Below the pieces are notes generated by a model. It was not told the DNA's origin. It saw nothing but the letters and a program-made list of their open reading frames with translations, and did no database searches. A stretch of 64,000 nt of DNA from Planctomycetota bacterium (GTDB lineage: Bacteria; Planctomycetota; UBA1135; GCA-002686595), in assembly GCA_002862085.1 (NCBI GenBank), contig PKCK01000125.1:1-64000 (forward strand), in the 5' to 3' direction. The position numbers were made by a program, and so were the translations under genes. Positions 17,790-27,167 of this stretch are shown here, piece after piece; position 1 is the first letter of the stretch; every line of letters starts with the position of its first letter.

Positions 17790-19634
17790 TCAGTGGGCGG
17801 AGGCCTCGCCAGCCCCGGCGGGCACGCGAATGTCCGAGACGAGCGCCTGGACAGCCTTGTCGGGCGGGGGCGTCAGCATCGCGATGGGGATCGCCACCGC
17901 GAAGTTGATGATCATCCCCAGGGTTCCGATGCCCTCGGGCGAGATCCCCAGCCACCAGTTCTCAACGGTGTTCGCGTCCGGCGCGACGAACTTGAAGTAC
18001 ACGATGTAAGCGGCGGTGAAGCCCATGCCGCAGACCATCCCCGCCACCGCGCCGTACTTGTTCATGCGGCGGGAGAAGATCCCCATGAGGATCGCGGGGA
18101 AGAACGACGACGCTGCGAGGCCGAAGGCGAACGCGACGACCTCTCCGACGAAGCCCGGCGGGTGGATCCCGAGATAGCCCGCCGCGATCACCGCGGCGGT
18201 GGCGGAGAGACGGGCGGCGAGGAGCTCGCGGCGGTCGGAGATACCGGGCGCGAGCGTTCGCTTGAGGAGGTCGTGGCTCACCGCCGTGGAGATCACGAGC
18301 AGCAGGCCCGCGGCGGTGGAGAGCGCGGCGGCGAGGCCGCCCGCGGCCACCAGCGCGATCACCCAGTCGGGGAGCGCCGCGATCTCCGGGTTCGCGAGGA
18401 CCATGATGTCCTTGTCGATGTAGAGCTCGTTGTCCCCCGCCGACGGCGCGTTGCCCACGAGCCGCTCGCCGCTCGATCCACGTCCGGACGGATCGTCCGG
18501 GCCCGTGAGGTAGGAGAGCTTGCCGTCGAAGGCAGGTCCGCTGCGGTAGCGGATCCGTCCGTCTCCGTCCTTGTCGATCCAGGCGATGAGTCCGGTGTCC
18601 TCCCAGTTCTTGAACCAGGGAGGCACCGCGGCTCGCTCGTCAGCCGCCTCGGCCGTCGCCGCGTACGGGGCGCCTTCCACCGCCGCGATCAGGTTCGTCC
18701 TCGCGAACGCAGCGACGGCGGGCGCAGAGGTGTACAGGATCGCGATGAAGAGCAGCGCCCAGCCGGCGGAGACCCGCGCGTCACGCACGCGCGGGACCGT
18801 GTAGAAGCGGACGATCACATGGGGAAGCCCGGCCGTCCCCACCATCAGAGCCATGGTGATGCAGAAGACGTCGATGACCGACTTGGCCCCTGATGTGTAG
18901 GGAGCGAAGCCGAGCTCCTCGTGCAATCCGTCGAGCTTGGCGAGCAGTGAGACCCGCTCCCCTCCCGTGATCGCGTCCCCGAGCGCGCCCTGCAGCTCTC
19001 CGCCGAACCCGATCTGAGGAATCACGGTCCCTGTCATCAGGATCGCGATGAAGACCGCCGGGACCATGAAGGCGAAGATCAGCACGCAGAACTGTGCGAC
19101 CTGTGTGTAGGTGATCCCCTTCATGCCTCCGAGCACCGCGTAGACGAGGACGATCGCCATGCCGATCACAACCCCTGTCTGCACCTCGACCTCGAGGAAC
19201 CGCCCGAACACGACGCCGACGCCCCGCATCTGACCCGCGACGTAGGTGAAGGAGACGAAGATCGCGCAGACCACCGCCACGAGGCGCGCCGCGCTCGATG
19301 CGTAGCGGTCCCCCACGAAGTCGGGGACGGTGAAGCGGCCGAACTTGCGGAGGTAGGGCGCGAGCAGCAGAGCGAGGAGCACGTAGCCGCCGGTCCATCC
19401 CATCAGGTAGACCGAGCCGTCGTAGCCCATGAACGAGATCAGACCCGCCATGGAGATGAACGAGGCCGCGCTCATCCAGTCCGCGGCGGTGGCCATTCCG
19501 TTGGCCAGGGGCGGAACGCCGCCGCCCGCCACGTAGAAGTCCTTCGTGCTCCCCGCGCGGGTGCGAAGGGCGATGCCGATGTAGAGCGCGAAGGTCAGGC
19601 CGACGATCGCGAAGGTCCAGGTCTGAACGTCCAT
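17790..19634 (-). CDS. sodium:solute symporter, VC_2705-type large subunit
   Basis: A 614-residue SSS-family transporter with about 13 membrane segments. The N-terminal signature TKDFYVAGGGVPPLANGMATAADWMSAASFIS region is that of acetate permease (ActP)-like and VC_2705 symporters, which take up small organic acids with Na+. Between the seventh and eighth membrane segments there is an added hydrophilic region of about 90 residues that includes an EF-hand-like DKDGDGRIR at about 354-362. The small DUF4212 partner is encoded 10 nt upstream. Its 3' end lies 28 nt from the terminator hairpin at 17734-17762. Confidence 0.9.
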   Translation of the reverse strand: MDVQTWTFAIVGLTFALYIGIALRTRAGSTKDFYVAGGGVPPLANGMATAADWMSAASFISMAGLISFMGYDGSVYLMGWTGGYVLLALLLAPYLRKFGRFTVPDFVGDRYASSAARLVAVVCAIFVSFTYVAGQMRGVGVVFGRFLEVEVQTGVVIGMAIVLVYAVLGGMKGITYTQVAQFCVLIFAFMVPAVFIAILMTGTVIPQIGFGGELQGALGDAITGGERVSLLAKLDGLHEELGFAPYTSGAKSVIDVFCITMALMVGTAGLPHVIVRFYTVPRVRDARVSAGWALLFIAILYTSAPAVAAFARTNLIAAVEGAPYAATAEAADERAAVPPWFKNWEDTGLIAWIDKDGDGRIRYRSGPAFDGKLSYLTGPDDPSGRGSSGERLVGNAPSAGDNELYIDKDIMVLANPEIAALPDWVIALVAAGGLAAALSTAAGLLLVISTAVSHDLLKRTLAPGISDRRELLAARLSATAAVIAAGYLGIHPPGFVGEVVAFAFGLAASSFFPAILMGIFSRRMNKYGAVAGMVCGMGFTAAYIVYFKFVAPDANTVENWWLGISPEGIGTLGMIINFAVAIPIAMLTPPPDKAVQALVSDIRVPAGAGEASAH

Positions 19635-19644
19635 CAGGGCGGCC

Positions 19645-19947
19645 TCAGTCCTCGGAGACGCCGAAACGTCGGTCGAGGCGATTCATCACCCCCACGTAGA
19701 CGAAGATGAGCACGACGAACGTGTAGATGGACCCCTGCTGGGCGAACCAGAATCCGAGCGGAAAACCGGTGCCCGGAAGTTCGACGGCGTTGAGCGGCCG
19801 GGCGAAGAGGATCCCGGCCCCGAAGGACACGGCGAACCAGATGGAGAGGAGGATCCCCACCACCTTCAGGTTGGCGCGCCAGTAGCCAGCAGCGTCGAAG
19901 GCCGCTGCCTCGGTCGGATCGTGACGGTCGGGATCTGCCTGGTCCAT
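19645..19947 (-). CDS. DUF4212 small subunit of solute symporter
   Basis: A 100-residue protein with two membrane segments (VVGILLSIWFAVSFGAGILF and IYTFVVLIFVYVGVMN), containing YWRANLKVVGILLSIWF and GFWFAQQGSIYTFV, which are characteristic of DUF4212/TIGR03647. Genes of this family sit just before VC_2705-like symporters, as here. It is probably needed for assembly or activity of the transporter. Confidence 0.92.
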   Translation of the reverse strand: MDQADPDRHDPTEAAAFDAAGYWRANLKVVGILLSIWFAVSFGAGILFARPLNAVELPGTGFPLGFWFAQQGSIYTFVVLIFVYVGVMNRLDRRFGVSED

Positions 19948-19974
19948 ACTCGGTGATGCGGGGTGCGGGACGTG

Positions 19975-20000
19975 TCCGGCCCGTGATCATGCGGGCCGGA
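19975..20000. terminator. 9-bp GC hairpin between glycosyltransferase and symporter genes
   Basis: TCCGGCCCG (19975-19983) and CGGGCCGGA (19992-20000) pair perfectly around an 8-nt loop. It lies in the 235-nt gap between the glycosyltransferase stop (20183) and the DUF4212 start, with no U-tract. A second small hairpin, GCCGCT/AGCGGC at 20166-20181, directly follows the stop. Termination or regulation of the symporter pair is inferred. Confidence 0.35.
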
Positions 20001-20182
20001 GGGCCGCCTCGCACGCCTGGATCCCCGTACGCAGGGAGCATCACCAGGTCTCGGCGACTTCGACCTCGAACGCGCCCCCCTGGCGATGCAGCCGCTTCTC
20101 TCCTCGCGGGCCGCCCCCGACGGCCGAGGAAACGCCCCGGATGCTCGACGCGGACGCGCGGACCAGCCGCTCGACAGCGGCC

Positions 20183-21745
20183 TCAGGGCCGCGGGAGCAC
20201 CCAGACGACCTCGCCCGAGTCCTCCGTCGGCCCGAGAACGACGACCGGCCCGAACCGCTGTCGAAGCGCCGCGATGCCGCCGCTCGGGGCGACCCCGGCG
20301 GTGAGGTAATCGGGCTCGTCCTTCAGGAAGAAGGTGGGCGGAACCATCTTGTCGTGACCGGGAGATCGAAGCTGGGGACCGATCTCCCGCAGCGCGACCT
20401 CCCGGGTCACCAGGCCGTTCGTGTCGTGGATGAACAGCCCGGAGAAATAGCCCACAGCGCCGACCGCGCCGTAGACGAGCGACGCGTCCGCTGGCGCGTG
20501 CGCGCGGAGCGCGCGCCCGAGCCGGCCCCACTCCTCCGCCCGCGCGGCCATGTTCCGCCACTGCGCCAGCTCTGACCGCGCCTCGGACACTCCTGCGAGG
20601 CGCTGATTGTGTCGAACGTCGAAGCCACGTCGGATCGAGACGGGGACCGGATGCACGTCGAACGTGGACGCGGCCCCGCCGCCGACCGCGAGCAGTCCCA
20701 CGACGGCGGCGGCGGCCGAGGGAAGCGATCCGAGGAGCGCTCCGAGCCCGAGGCCGAGGAACGGGACCGCCGGGAGCACGAACCGGCCGAAGCACATGAA
20801 GTCTCCCCCCGAGGTCACGGCGTACGCGAAGACGCCGACGGGGACGAGGAGCGCGCCGGCCGCCGCCGATGCACCGATCCGACCCCTGACGAGCCACAGG
20901 CCCGCCGGAGCAGCGATCGCCGCCACGATCAGACCGGGCATCGCGAGCGAACAGGAGATCAGGTAATCGAGCCCTCGGGACAGCGCCGCCGGTGTCAGAC
21001 CGACCTTCACCCGCGCGGTGTTGGGCACCCAGTCCCCGTAGAAGGACCAGCGCCAGGCCATGTGCGCGAGGAACGCTGCTGCGGCCAGCGAGGCGCCTCC
21101 GAGGGCCGCACGCCGGAGGCCGCTCCGCCCGCCGGCCGCGCCGAAGGCGATCCCCGGCCCGAGCACCAGCGCCACGAGCAGCGCCCCGTCGGCGCGCACC
21201 AGCGCGAGCGCCGCACCGATCGCGCCGAGGCCGAGCGCCCGCGAGCGCCAGTCGGAGTCCTCGAGCGGCGCGTGGAGCCTGGCGAACAGCCAGAGCGCAA
21301 GCGCGGCGGCAGGCATGGTCGCCATCCCACCCGTCGCCCACGCGGAGACCGGCGAGGCGGCGGCGACGAAGAGCGCCGCCCACAGGGCCGCGCTCCTCTT
21401 GCCGGCGAAAACACGCACGAGGAGCGACGCGCTGAGCCCCACGAGCCCTGCCCCGGACGCGAAAGACACCAGCCGCGAGAGCGCTTCCATGCCGATCCCG
21501 AGCTTGGCCCCGAGACCGAGGAGGATCGCCCAGAGGAACTCCGAGTAGCCCTCCACCGGCTCCTCGATCCCCGGGTGGTAGACCAGCCCGTGCCCGTTGG
21601 CCCAGTTCTCCGCGTACCGGAACGTGATGTAGGCGTCGTCGCAGAGGAAATCGAGTCGCCACGCCAGCAGCGAGTAGACCACCACCGCCAGGCCGACGAT
21701 CGGGCCGGCGCTCGAGTCCGAGGTCGGTCGGCTCTTGCTGGCCAT
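20183..21745 (-). CDS. GT-C type membrane glycosyltransferase
   Basis: A 520-residue protein with about ten membrane segments. The ATG at 21745 is 2 nt after the stop of the upstream gene. After the first membrane segment it has DDAYITFRYAENWANGHG followed by PVEGYSEFLW, the first-loop DD motif and context of AftB/ZomB-like, polyprenyl-phosphate-sugar-dependent transferases. The C-terminal 130 residues are extracytoplasmic. It likely adds a sugar to a periplasmic glycan or protein; acceptor and donor are unknown. Confidence 0.75.
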   Translation of the reverse strand: MASKSRPTSDSSAGPIVGLAVVVYSLLAWRLDFLCDDAYITFRYAENWANGHGLVYHPGIEEPVEGYSEFLWAILLGLGAKLGIGMEALSRLVSFASGAGLVGLSASLLVRVFAGKRSAALWAALFVAAASPVSAWATGGMATMPAAALALWLFARLHAPLEDSDWRSRALGLGAIGAALALVRADGALLVALVLGPGIAFGAAGGRSGLRRAALGGASLAAAAFLAHMAWRWSFYGDWVPNTARVKVGLTPAALSRGLDYLISCSLAMPGLIVAAIAAPAGLWLVRGRIGASAAAGALLVPVGVFAYAVTSGGDFMCFGRFVLPAVPFLGLGLGALLGSLPSAAAAVVGLLAVGGGAASTFDVHPVPVSIRRGFDVRHNQRLAGVSEARSELAQWRNMAARAEEWGRLGRALRAHAPADASLVYGAVGAVGYFSGLFIHDTNGLVTREVALREIGPQLRSPGHDKMVPPTFFLKDEPDYLTAGVAPSGGIAALRQRFGPVVVLGPTEDSGEVVWVLPRP

Positions 21746-21747
21746 CC

Positions 21748-22920
21748 TCAGCCGATCTCGACGCTGTAGACGTGGGGCAGGCCGCGCGCCACGCATCGCC
21801 AGGTCGTTCCCTCGTCGCGCGACGCCCAGACCTCGCCGGTCGACGTGCCGAAGACAACTCCGATCGGGTCGTGACCGTCGACCGCGAGGCACTGACGCTT
21901 CACCGTCCACCAGACCGGATGAGCCGGCAAGCCTTCGCCGAAGCTCTCCCACGTCGCGCCGCCGTCCTTCGTACGCCACACCGCGGCCCGACCGTCGAGG
22001 GGCGTCCTGGACCACGCCTCGGAGTCGTCCATCGGCATGATCCACGCCATGTCGGGGTCGGCGGGATGCACGACGATCGGGAAACCCGCGTCGTGAAACC
22101 GGCCCCGCTGGTCGCGCGGTCCGACCCGGCGCCACTCGCGGCCCGAGTCCAGGTCCATCCGGTAGACACCGAAGTGGCTCTGCATCCAGAGGACGTCGGG
22201 GTTGGTGAGGTTCATGGAGAGTGCGTGGGGGTCCGCGCCCGCGGCGCACTCGTCCGGGAACCGCTCCCAGCTGTCTCCGCCGTCCAGCGACTCGAGCACT
22301 CCGCCCTCGGTCATCGCGAGCAGCAGACGATCCGGCGTCCTCGGGTCGATCAAGACCGAGTGGAGCTTGGGGCCATCCGGGGTGCCGTCCGCGCCGGGCG
22401 CGGACCATTCGTCGAAGGACGGAGAGCGGTGCAGCCCGGCGACCGCGGCCCAGGTGTGCCCGCCGTCGGTGGACCGGAACAGGCCCTTGGGCGATGTTCC
22501 GCAGTACCAGGTGCGGTACTCGGACCCGTGCCCGGGCGTCAGCCAGAACACCTGGTTGACCGTGCGTACCCAGACGGTCGGATCGTCCTCCGCGGGCTGC
22601 CCGAAAGCCGGCGGCCGGCTGCATTCGACCCATCGCTCGCCGCCGTCCTCGCTCACGACGATCGTGGGCCGCCCCTCGGGCGTCCGGATCGCGGCGAGCA
22701 CGTGCCGCCGATCGCGCGGATCGGCCACGACGTGGAACGCGGTGCTGCCCAGGTGGGTCGGCTCGAGGAGCGTGAAACTCTCGCGACGCTCGTCCACGTC
22801 GATCCGGAAGATCCCCTTGCGCGTGCCCACCAGCACCCGCCCGGTCCCGCGGCGCGCCTTCGGCACCCGAAGCTTGTGCTTGTAAGCGGGCGCGGACGGA
22901 GATTCGGAGGCTCGAGCCAT
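21748..22920 (-). CDS. Asp-box (BNR/sortilin-like) beta-propeller protein
   Basis: A 390-residue protein with five Asp-box type repeats: SEDGGERW, STDGGHTW, SLDGGDSW, TKDGGATW and SRDEGTTW, the pattern of sialidase-like or VPS10/photosystem-assembly-like propellers. Such proteins are often annotated as glycosyl hydrolases, but the Arg triad of a true sialidase is not obvious. There is no signal peptide with the ATG at 22920. The downstream glycosyltransferase gene is 2 nt away, so the two are co-transcribed. Confidence 0.7.
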   Translation of the reverse strand: MARASESPSAPAYKHKLRVPKARRGTGRVLVGTRKGIFRIDVDERRESFTLLEPTHLGSTAFHVVADPRDRRHVLAAIRTPEGRPTIVVSEDGGERWVECSRPPAFGQPAEDDPTVWVRTVNQVFWLTPGHGSEYRTWYCGTSPKGLFRSTDGGHTWAAVAGLHRSPSFDEWSAPGADGTPDGPKLHSVLIDPRTPDRLLLAMTEGGVLESLDGGDSWERFPDECAAGADPHALSMNLTNPDVLWMQSHFGVYRMDLDSGREWRRVGPRDQRGRFHDAGFPIVVHPADPDMAWIMPMDDSEAWSRTPLDGRAAVWRTKDGGATWESFGEGLPAHPVWWTVKRQCLAVDGHDPIGVVFGTSTGEVWASRDEGTTWRCVARGLPHVYSVEIG

Positions 22921-23000
22921 CGGCGCGAAATGTAGCCTCGGAGCGAGCGTCGGGGGCAAATTCCCCCGCTCGTGCCTTCTCCGGGCATCGCTCCACCGCC

Positions 23001-23558
23001 ATGAAGCACAGATACCACCTTCTCCGGCCCCTCGACGCCGCATCGGGCCTCGCCGCCGCCATCGCGACGCTCTTGGCGCCCGCGTGCGTTGCGCCGCCGG
23101 AGAGCCCCGTCGAGCTCGCGCAGGTCGAGGCGCGCTACGAAGCCAACGCCCGCACCTATCGCGCCGAGCAGGCCCGGCTCAGCGCGTCGACCGAGTTCCC
23201 CGTCGCGTTCCCCTTCGACGGCGAGGGGACGCTCATCGTTCACCGCGTCGAGCTGCTCGGGGGGCCGGATCGAGCCTACGTCCGTGCCCGCTTCACCTAC
23301 CTCAACTCCACGGGCCGTCCCGTCCCGATCCCGACGGTGCACCTCCTCCTCCACGACGGCGGCGGCGAGGTCGTGGAGACTGCCTCCCGGAAGCTCGTGC
23401 GCCCGCTGGGGACCACGTTCGCGCACGACAACGCCTACACGGGCTGGATCGACGCCGACGCCCGCCGCGTTTACCGCAGCCGCACCTGGACGTGGTCCGT
23501 GGACCTCGACGTCCCCCTGCCCAGCCGTGACACGCCGGCGCTCAGCTCCCGCGGCTGA
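23001..23558 (+). CDS. exported protein, probable lipoprotein
   Basis: A 185-residue protein. The N-terminus (GLAAAIATLLAPACVAPP) is a signal sequence with Cys30 in an imperfect lipobox (APAC). The remainder looks like a beta-sandwich: HRVELLGGPDRAYVRARFTY, PTVHLLLHDGGGEV and WTWSVDLDV, resembling small immunoglobulin-like planctomycete lipoproteins. No family name is certain. It is divergent from the propeller gene across 80 bp containing a GGGGG/CCCCC hairpin, and its 3' end lies 15 nt from the convergent aminotransferase stop. Confidence 0.65.
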   Translation: MKHRYHLLRPLDAASGLAAAIATLLAPACVAPPESPVELAQVEARYEANARTYRAEQARLSASTEFPVAFPFDGEGTLIVHRVELLGGPDRAYVRARFTYLNSTGRPVPIPTVHLLLHDGGGEVVETASRKLVRPLGTTFAHDNAYTGWIDADARRVYRSRTWTWSVDLDVPLPSRDTPALSSRG

Positions 23559-23573
23559 ACCGGCTCCGGGCCT

Positions 23574-24734
23574 TCAAGCTCCCGCCCACCGGCGCAGCCG
23601 ATCGCACGCCTCCTCGAGCACGCCCATCTCCTTCGCGTAGCAGACCCGCACGAGGCGGCTGCCGTCCTCGTCGTGCTCACCGGAGAAGAATGCCGTTCCC
23701 GGCACGGTCGCGACTCCGGCCTCGTCGATCAGGCGCATGGCGGCCTCGCGCGCGCTGCCCGCGCCCATGCACGAGACGTCGCTGAGGACGTAGTAGGCCC
23801 CCTCCGGAACGAGCGGGGTCAGCCCGACCTCGCGCAGGGTCCCGACGACGAGATCTCGCTTGCGGCTGTAATCGATGCGCATCTCGTCGAAGAAGCCGTC
23901 GGGGAGGTCGAACCCTGCCGCCACCCCGTGCTGGAGCGGCGTCGGCGCGCAGATGTAGAACAGGTCGTGAACGAGCTTGAGCTTCTCCGCGAAGGCCGCG
24001 GGCGCGGCGACGTACCCGAGACGCCAGCCGGTGATGCTGAAGGTCTTCGAGAGACCGAGGATCGTCACCGTCCGACGGGCCATGGCCTCCGAGGTCGACG
24101 CCGGTGAGATGTGCTGGCGCCCGTCGTAGGTGATCGACTCGTAGATCTCGTCCGTGATCACGAGAAGATCGTGGTCCTCCGCGACGCGCTCCGCGGCTCC
24201 GATCTCCTCGCGGTCGAGCATGCGACCCGAGGGATTCGACGGCGTGCACAGAACGAGCGCACGCGTTCGCTCGGTGACCCGTGCCCGCAGCGCCTCCTCC
24301 GTGAGACGCAGCCGGGATCCGACGAGCTGTACGTAACGCGGAACGACCCCGGCAACCCGCGCGGCGCCCACGTGGTAGCCGTAGTACGGCTCCGGAACCA
24401 GGATCTCATCCCCGGGATCCAGCAGCCCGTGGAGAACGCACGTGAACGCGGCTGCCGAACCCGCGGTCACGACGATCTCCGTCTCGGGATCCGCCGTGAT
24501 CCCGTTCACACGCGCGAGCTTGGCAGCGATCCGGGCGCGCAGGCCGGCGTCGCCCTCCGCGTACGTGTACGTGCTCTTCCGGGCCTCGATCGCCGCGATG
24601 GCCGCCGCGGCCACCGGCGCCGGGGTCGGAAGATCGCAGATCCCCTGTCCCAGATTGATCGCCCCGGCAGCGTCGGCGGCACGGGTCATCGCGCGGATAT
24701 CGGACTGTGCCAGGCCCTCCAGACGTCGACTCAT
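23574..24734 (-). CDS. class I/II pyridoxal-phosphate aminotransferase
   Basis: A 386-residue fold-type I aminotransferase, cytoplasmic. It has NPSG at 167-170, TDEIYES with the PLP-binding Asp195 and Tyr198, the Schiff-base lysine K230 in GLSKTFSITGWRLGY, and a C-terminal substrate Arg in RLVRVCYAKE. The closest subgroup is the aspartate/kynurenine-type aminotransferases (AspAT I-gamma and related); the amino acid substrate cannot be fixed from sequence. It stands alone between two small plus-strand genes. Confidence 0.88.
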   Translation of the reverse strand: MSRRLEGLAQSDIRAMTRAADAAGAINLGQGICDLPTPAPVAAAAIAAIEARKSTYTYAEGDAGLRARIAAKLARVNGITADPETEIVVTAGSAAAFTCVLHGLLDPGDEILVPEPYYGYHVGAARVAGVVPRYVQLVGSRLRLTEEALRARVTERTRALVLCTPSNPSGRMLDREEIGAAERVAEDHDLLVITDEIYESITYDGRQHISPASTSEAMARRTVTILGLSKTFSITGWRLGYVAAPAAFAEKLKLVHDLFYICAPTPLQHGVAAGFDLPDGFFDEMRIDYSRKRDLVVGTLREVGLTPLVPEGAYYVLSDVSCMGAGSAREAAMRLIDEAGVATVPGTAFFSGEHDEDGSRLVRVCYAKEMGVLEEACDRLRRWAGA

Positions 24735-24862
24735 GGCCTTCAGGCTAACCGGGTGGCGTCTGAGGACACGAGGAGACGGTGTGTACCAGTCCGATCACTG
24801 TGCGGCTCTCTTTCTCATTGTGCTGCGCTTGCGGAAGCCGAGCCGGTAGCGTGGGGCTCGTC

Positions 24863-25132
24863 ATGAGAGCTTCCAGTCCGACCTGCCACCGCCTGCCAGG
24901 CTCCCTCCTCACGGCCCTTCTCGTCGTCACCACTGTGACGGCCTGCCGCGCTCCGTACGAGACATCCGACTCACCCGGAGACACCACGGCCCGTCCGTTC
25001 GTCGTCGAGAAGCCCCTGACCGCGGCCGAAGTGGCGCGGAACGAGCGCTTCGAGGACCTGCGCCGCACGCGCTCCGGGGGAGCCGTGCCGGCCGCTGGCA
25101 CGCCGATCCCGGCGAGCGCCTCCCGGGACTGA
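24863..25132 (+). CDS. small lipoprotein
   Basis: An 89-residue protein. The ATG at 24863 gives a signal sequence (LLTALLVVTTVTAC) with a lipobox VTAC, so the mature lipoprotein is about 60 residues, hydrophilic and probably disordered, with PLTAAEVARNERFEDLRRTR as a likely helix. The frame is open to 24779, but that start would place the lipobox too deep. I recognise no family. A GC hairpin follows 28 nt after the stop. Confidence 0.6.
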   Translation: MRASSPTCHRLPGSLLTALLVVTTVTACRAPYETSDSPGDTTARPFVVEKPLTAAEVARNERFEDLRRTRSGGAVPAAGTPIPASASRD

Positions 25133-25160
25133 GGGCGCATCCGGCCGGAGGCACGGACGA

Positions 25161-25180
25161 GGGGGCGCTGCTGCGCCCCC
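25161..25180. terminator. 8-bp GC hairpin between convergent genes
   Basis: GGGGGCGC (25161-25168) pairs with GCGCCCCC (25173-25180) around TGCT. It is 28 nt after the lipoprotein stop and 43 nt after the htpG stop on the other strand. Only TT follows on the plus strand. It probably serves as a bidirectional terminator. Confidence 0.55.
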
Positions 25181-25223
25181 TTCCCATGCCGCGGCTCCCC
25201 GGCGCGCGGTCACCCGACGCGCC

Positions 25224-27167
25224 TCAGCCCGTCACAGAGCCGAGCAGGAGATCGGTCACCAGCTGTCCGAAGCGACGGGGATCCTTGGGCGCGCCGCCCT
25301 CGGCGATCAGTGCCTGGCCATGGAGCAGCTCCGCGGCCTCGCCTAGACGGGGGGAGTTCGCGTCGACGCCGTGGAGTTTCACGAGCCCCCTGACGAGCTC
25401 GTGCTCGGGGTTGAGCTCGAGCACGCGCTTCTGCTCGGGCACGTCCTGGCCGCTTCGGCGCAACAGGCGCTCCATGTGACCTGACAGACCGCCCTCCGCC
25501 GCGACGAGGACCGCCGGGCTGTCCTTCAGGCGGGTGGTGAAGCGGACCTCCGCGACGTCCTCCTCGAGCGCTTCCTTGAGGGAACCCAGAAGCCCCTCGT
25601 GCTCCTTCTCCAGCTCCTCTCGCTTCTTCCTGGCGTCCTCGTCCTCGGCGGCTTCGCCGCGGTCGAGAGGCACGACCTTCTTGCCATCGAACTCCGTGAG
25701 CCGCTGGAGAACCCACTCGTCCACCGGATCCACGAGCAGCAGGACCTCCTCGCCGCGCGCGGTGGTCGATTCGAGCAGCGGCGATGCTTCGACCACGTCG
25801 CGGCTGGCGCCGGTGAGCACGTGGATGATCTCCTGATCGTCCGCCATCCGCTCGACGTACTCCGAGAGCGTCGTGGGTTCCGACCCGTGCGTGGTCTGGA
25901 ACAGGCAAACCTTCGCGACGCGGCTGTCGTCGTCGTCCCCGGCCCAGATGCCTTCCTTGATGACGGGACCGAAGGCCTCGAAGAAGGCCCTGTACTCCTC
26001 GCGCCGCTCGGCGAGCTGGCTGGCGAGCTCGTCGACGACCTTCTTGACGAGGCGCTTCTGGATCTGGCGAAGCCGGGGATCGTCCTGCAGCGTCTCACGG
26101 GACACGTTCAGGGGCAGGTCGTTGCACTCCACGACGCCGCGCACGAAGCGTAGCCAGCTGGGGAGGAGGTCCTTGCACTCACGCTGGATCAGCACCCGCC
26201 GCACGTAGAGACTGACGTTGGAGTCACGGTTGCTCGGATCGAAGAGGTCGTAGGGCGCCTTGGAAGGGAGATAGAGCAGCGCGGTGTACTCGAGCGTTCC
26301 CTCCACGCTGAAGTGCAACCGCGTCAGCGGCGCCTCCCAATCGTGGGTGAGGTGGCGATAGAACTCCGCGTGCTCCTCGTCAGTGATCTCGGACTTGGGC
26401 CGGGACCACAGGGGCTTCTGCGAGTTCAGCGTCGCGAGCTCCGTCGTCTGCTCGGACTCACCCTCGATGGGCTCGCCCTCTTCATCGAGCTTCGGGGCGC
26501 TCCGCGTCACCTCCATCTGGACGGGATACTCGACGAAGTCGCTGTAGCGACGCACGACGTCCCGAAGGACCCACTCCTCCAGGAAGCGCCTCGGCGACTT
26601 GTCGGCATCCTCCTCGGCCTCCGCCGGCTCGCGCAGATGCAAGGACACGATCGTCCCGCGGCCGAGCCCTTCCGCGGGCTCGATCTCGTAGCTCCCGTCG
26701 CCGCTCGAGGTCCATCGCCACCCCTCATCGGCGTCCGCGCGACGCGTCTCGACGGAGACGCGGTCGGCGACCATGAAGGCGCTGTAGAAGCCGACGCCGA
26801 ACTGTCCGATCAGGTCCGGGCGCTCCTCCGCCTCGGCCGCGGCCTCGAGGAACCGCCGGGTACCGGAGCTGGCGATCGTGCCGAGGTTCCGAACGAGCTC
26901 GTCCCGGCTCATGCCGATCCCGTTGTCCGCGATCCGCAGGACATGGGCCTCCTCGTCCACCTCCAGGGCGATTCCGAGCGACTCGCCGGACTCCATGAGT
27001 CCGTCATTCGTCAGGGATTCGAAGCGGAGCTTGTCGAGGGCGTCGCTCGCGTTGGAGATCAGTTCCCGCAGGAAGATCTCCTTGTTGGTGTAGAGCGAGT
27101 GGATGACGAGCGAGAGGACCTGCTGGACCTCCGCCTCGAAGCGGTGAGTCTCGGTCTGGGCTGTCAT
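25224..27167 (-). CDS. htpG: Hsp90 family chaperone HtpG
   Basis: A 647-residue cytoplasmic ATP-dependent chaperone. The N-terminal GHKL ATPase domain is clear: LRELISNASDALDKLRFES, DNGIGM and GQFGVGFYSAFMV. The middle domain follows, including LYVRRVLIQ and FVRGVVECNDLPLNVSRE, then a complete C-terminal dimerisation domain. Length and layout are normal. The 347-nt upstream gap holds a cluster of perfect hairpins (27257-27334), which could regulate it; no CIRCE element is seen. Confidence 0.97.
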   Translation of the reverse strand: MTAQTETHRFEAEVQQVLSLVIHSLYTNKEIFLRELISNASDALDKLRFESLTNDGLMESGESLGIALEVDEEAHVLRIADNGIGMSRDELVRNLGTIASSGTRRFLEAAAEAEERPDLIGQFGVGFYSAFMVADRVSVETRRADADEGWRWTSSGDGSYEIEPAEGLGRGTIVSLHLREPAEAEEDADKSPRRFLEEWVLRDVVRRYSDFVEYPVQMEVTRSAPKLDEEGEPIEGESEQTTELATLNSQKPLWSRPKSEITDEEHAEFYRHLTHDWEAPLTRLHFSVEGTLEYTALLYLPSKAPYDLFDPSNRDSNVSLYVRRVLIQRECKDLLPSWLRFVRGVVECNDLPLNVSRETLQDDPRLRQIQKRLVKKVVDELASQLAERREEYRAFFEAFGPVIKEGIWAGDDDDSRVAKVCLFQTTHGSEPTTLSEYVERMADDQEIIHVLTGASRDVVEASPLLESTTARGEEVLLLVDPVDEWVLQRLTEFDGKKVVPLDRGEAAEDEDARKKREELEKEHEGLLGSLKEALEEDVAEVRFTTRLKDSPAVLVAAEGGLSGHMERLLRRSGQDVPEQKRVLELNPEHELVRGLVKLHGVDANSPRLGEAAELLHGQALIAEGGAPKDPRRFGQLVTDLLLGSVTG

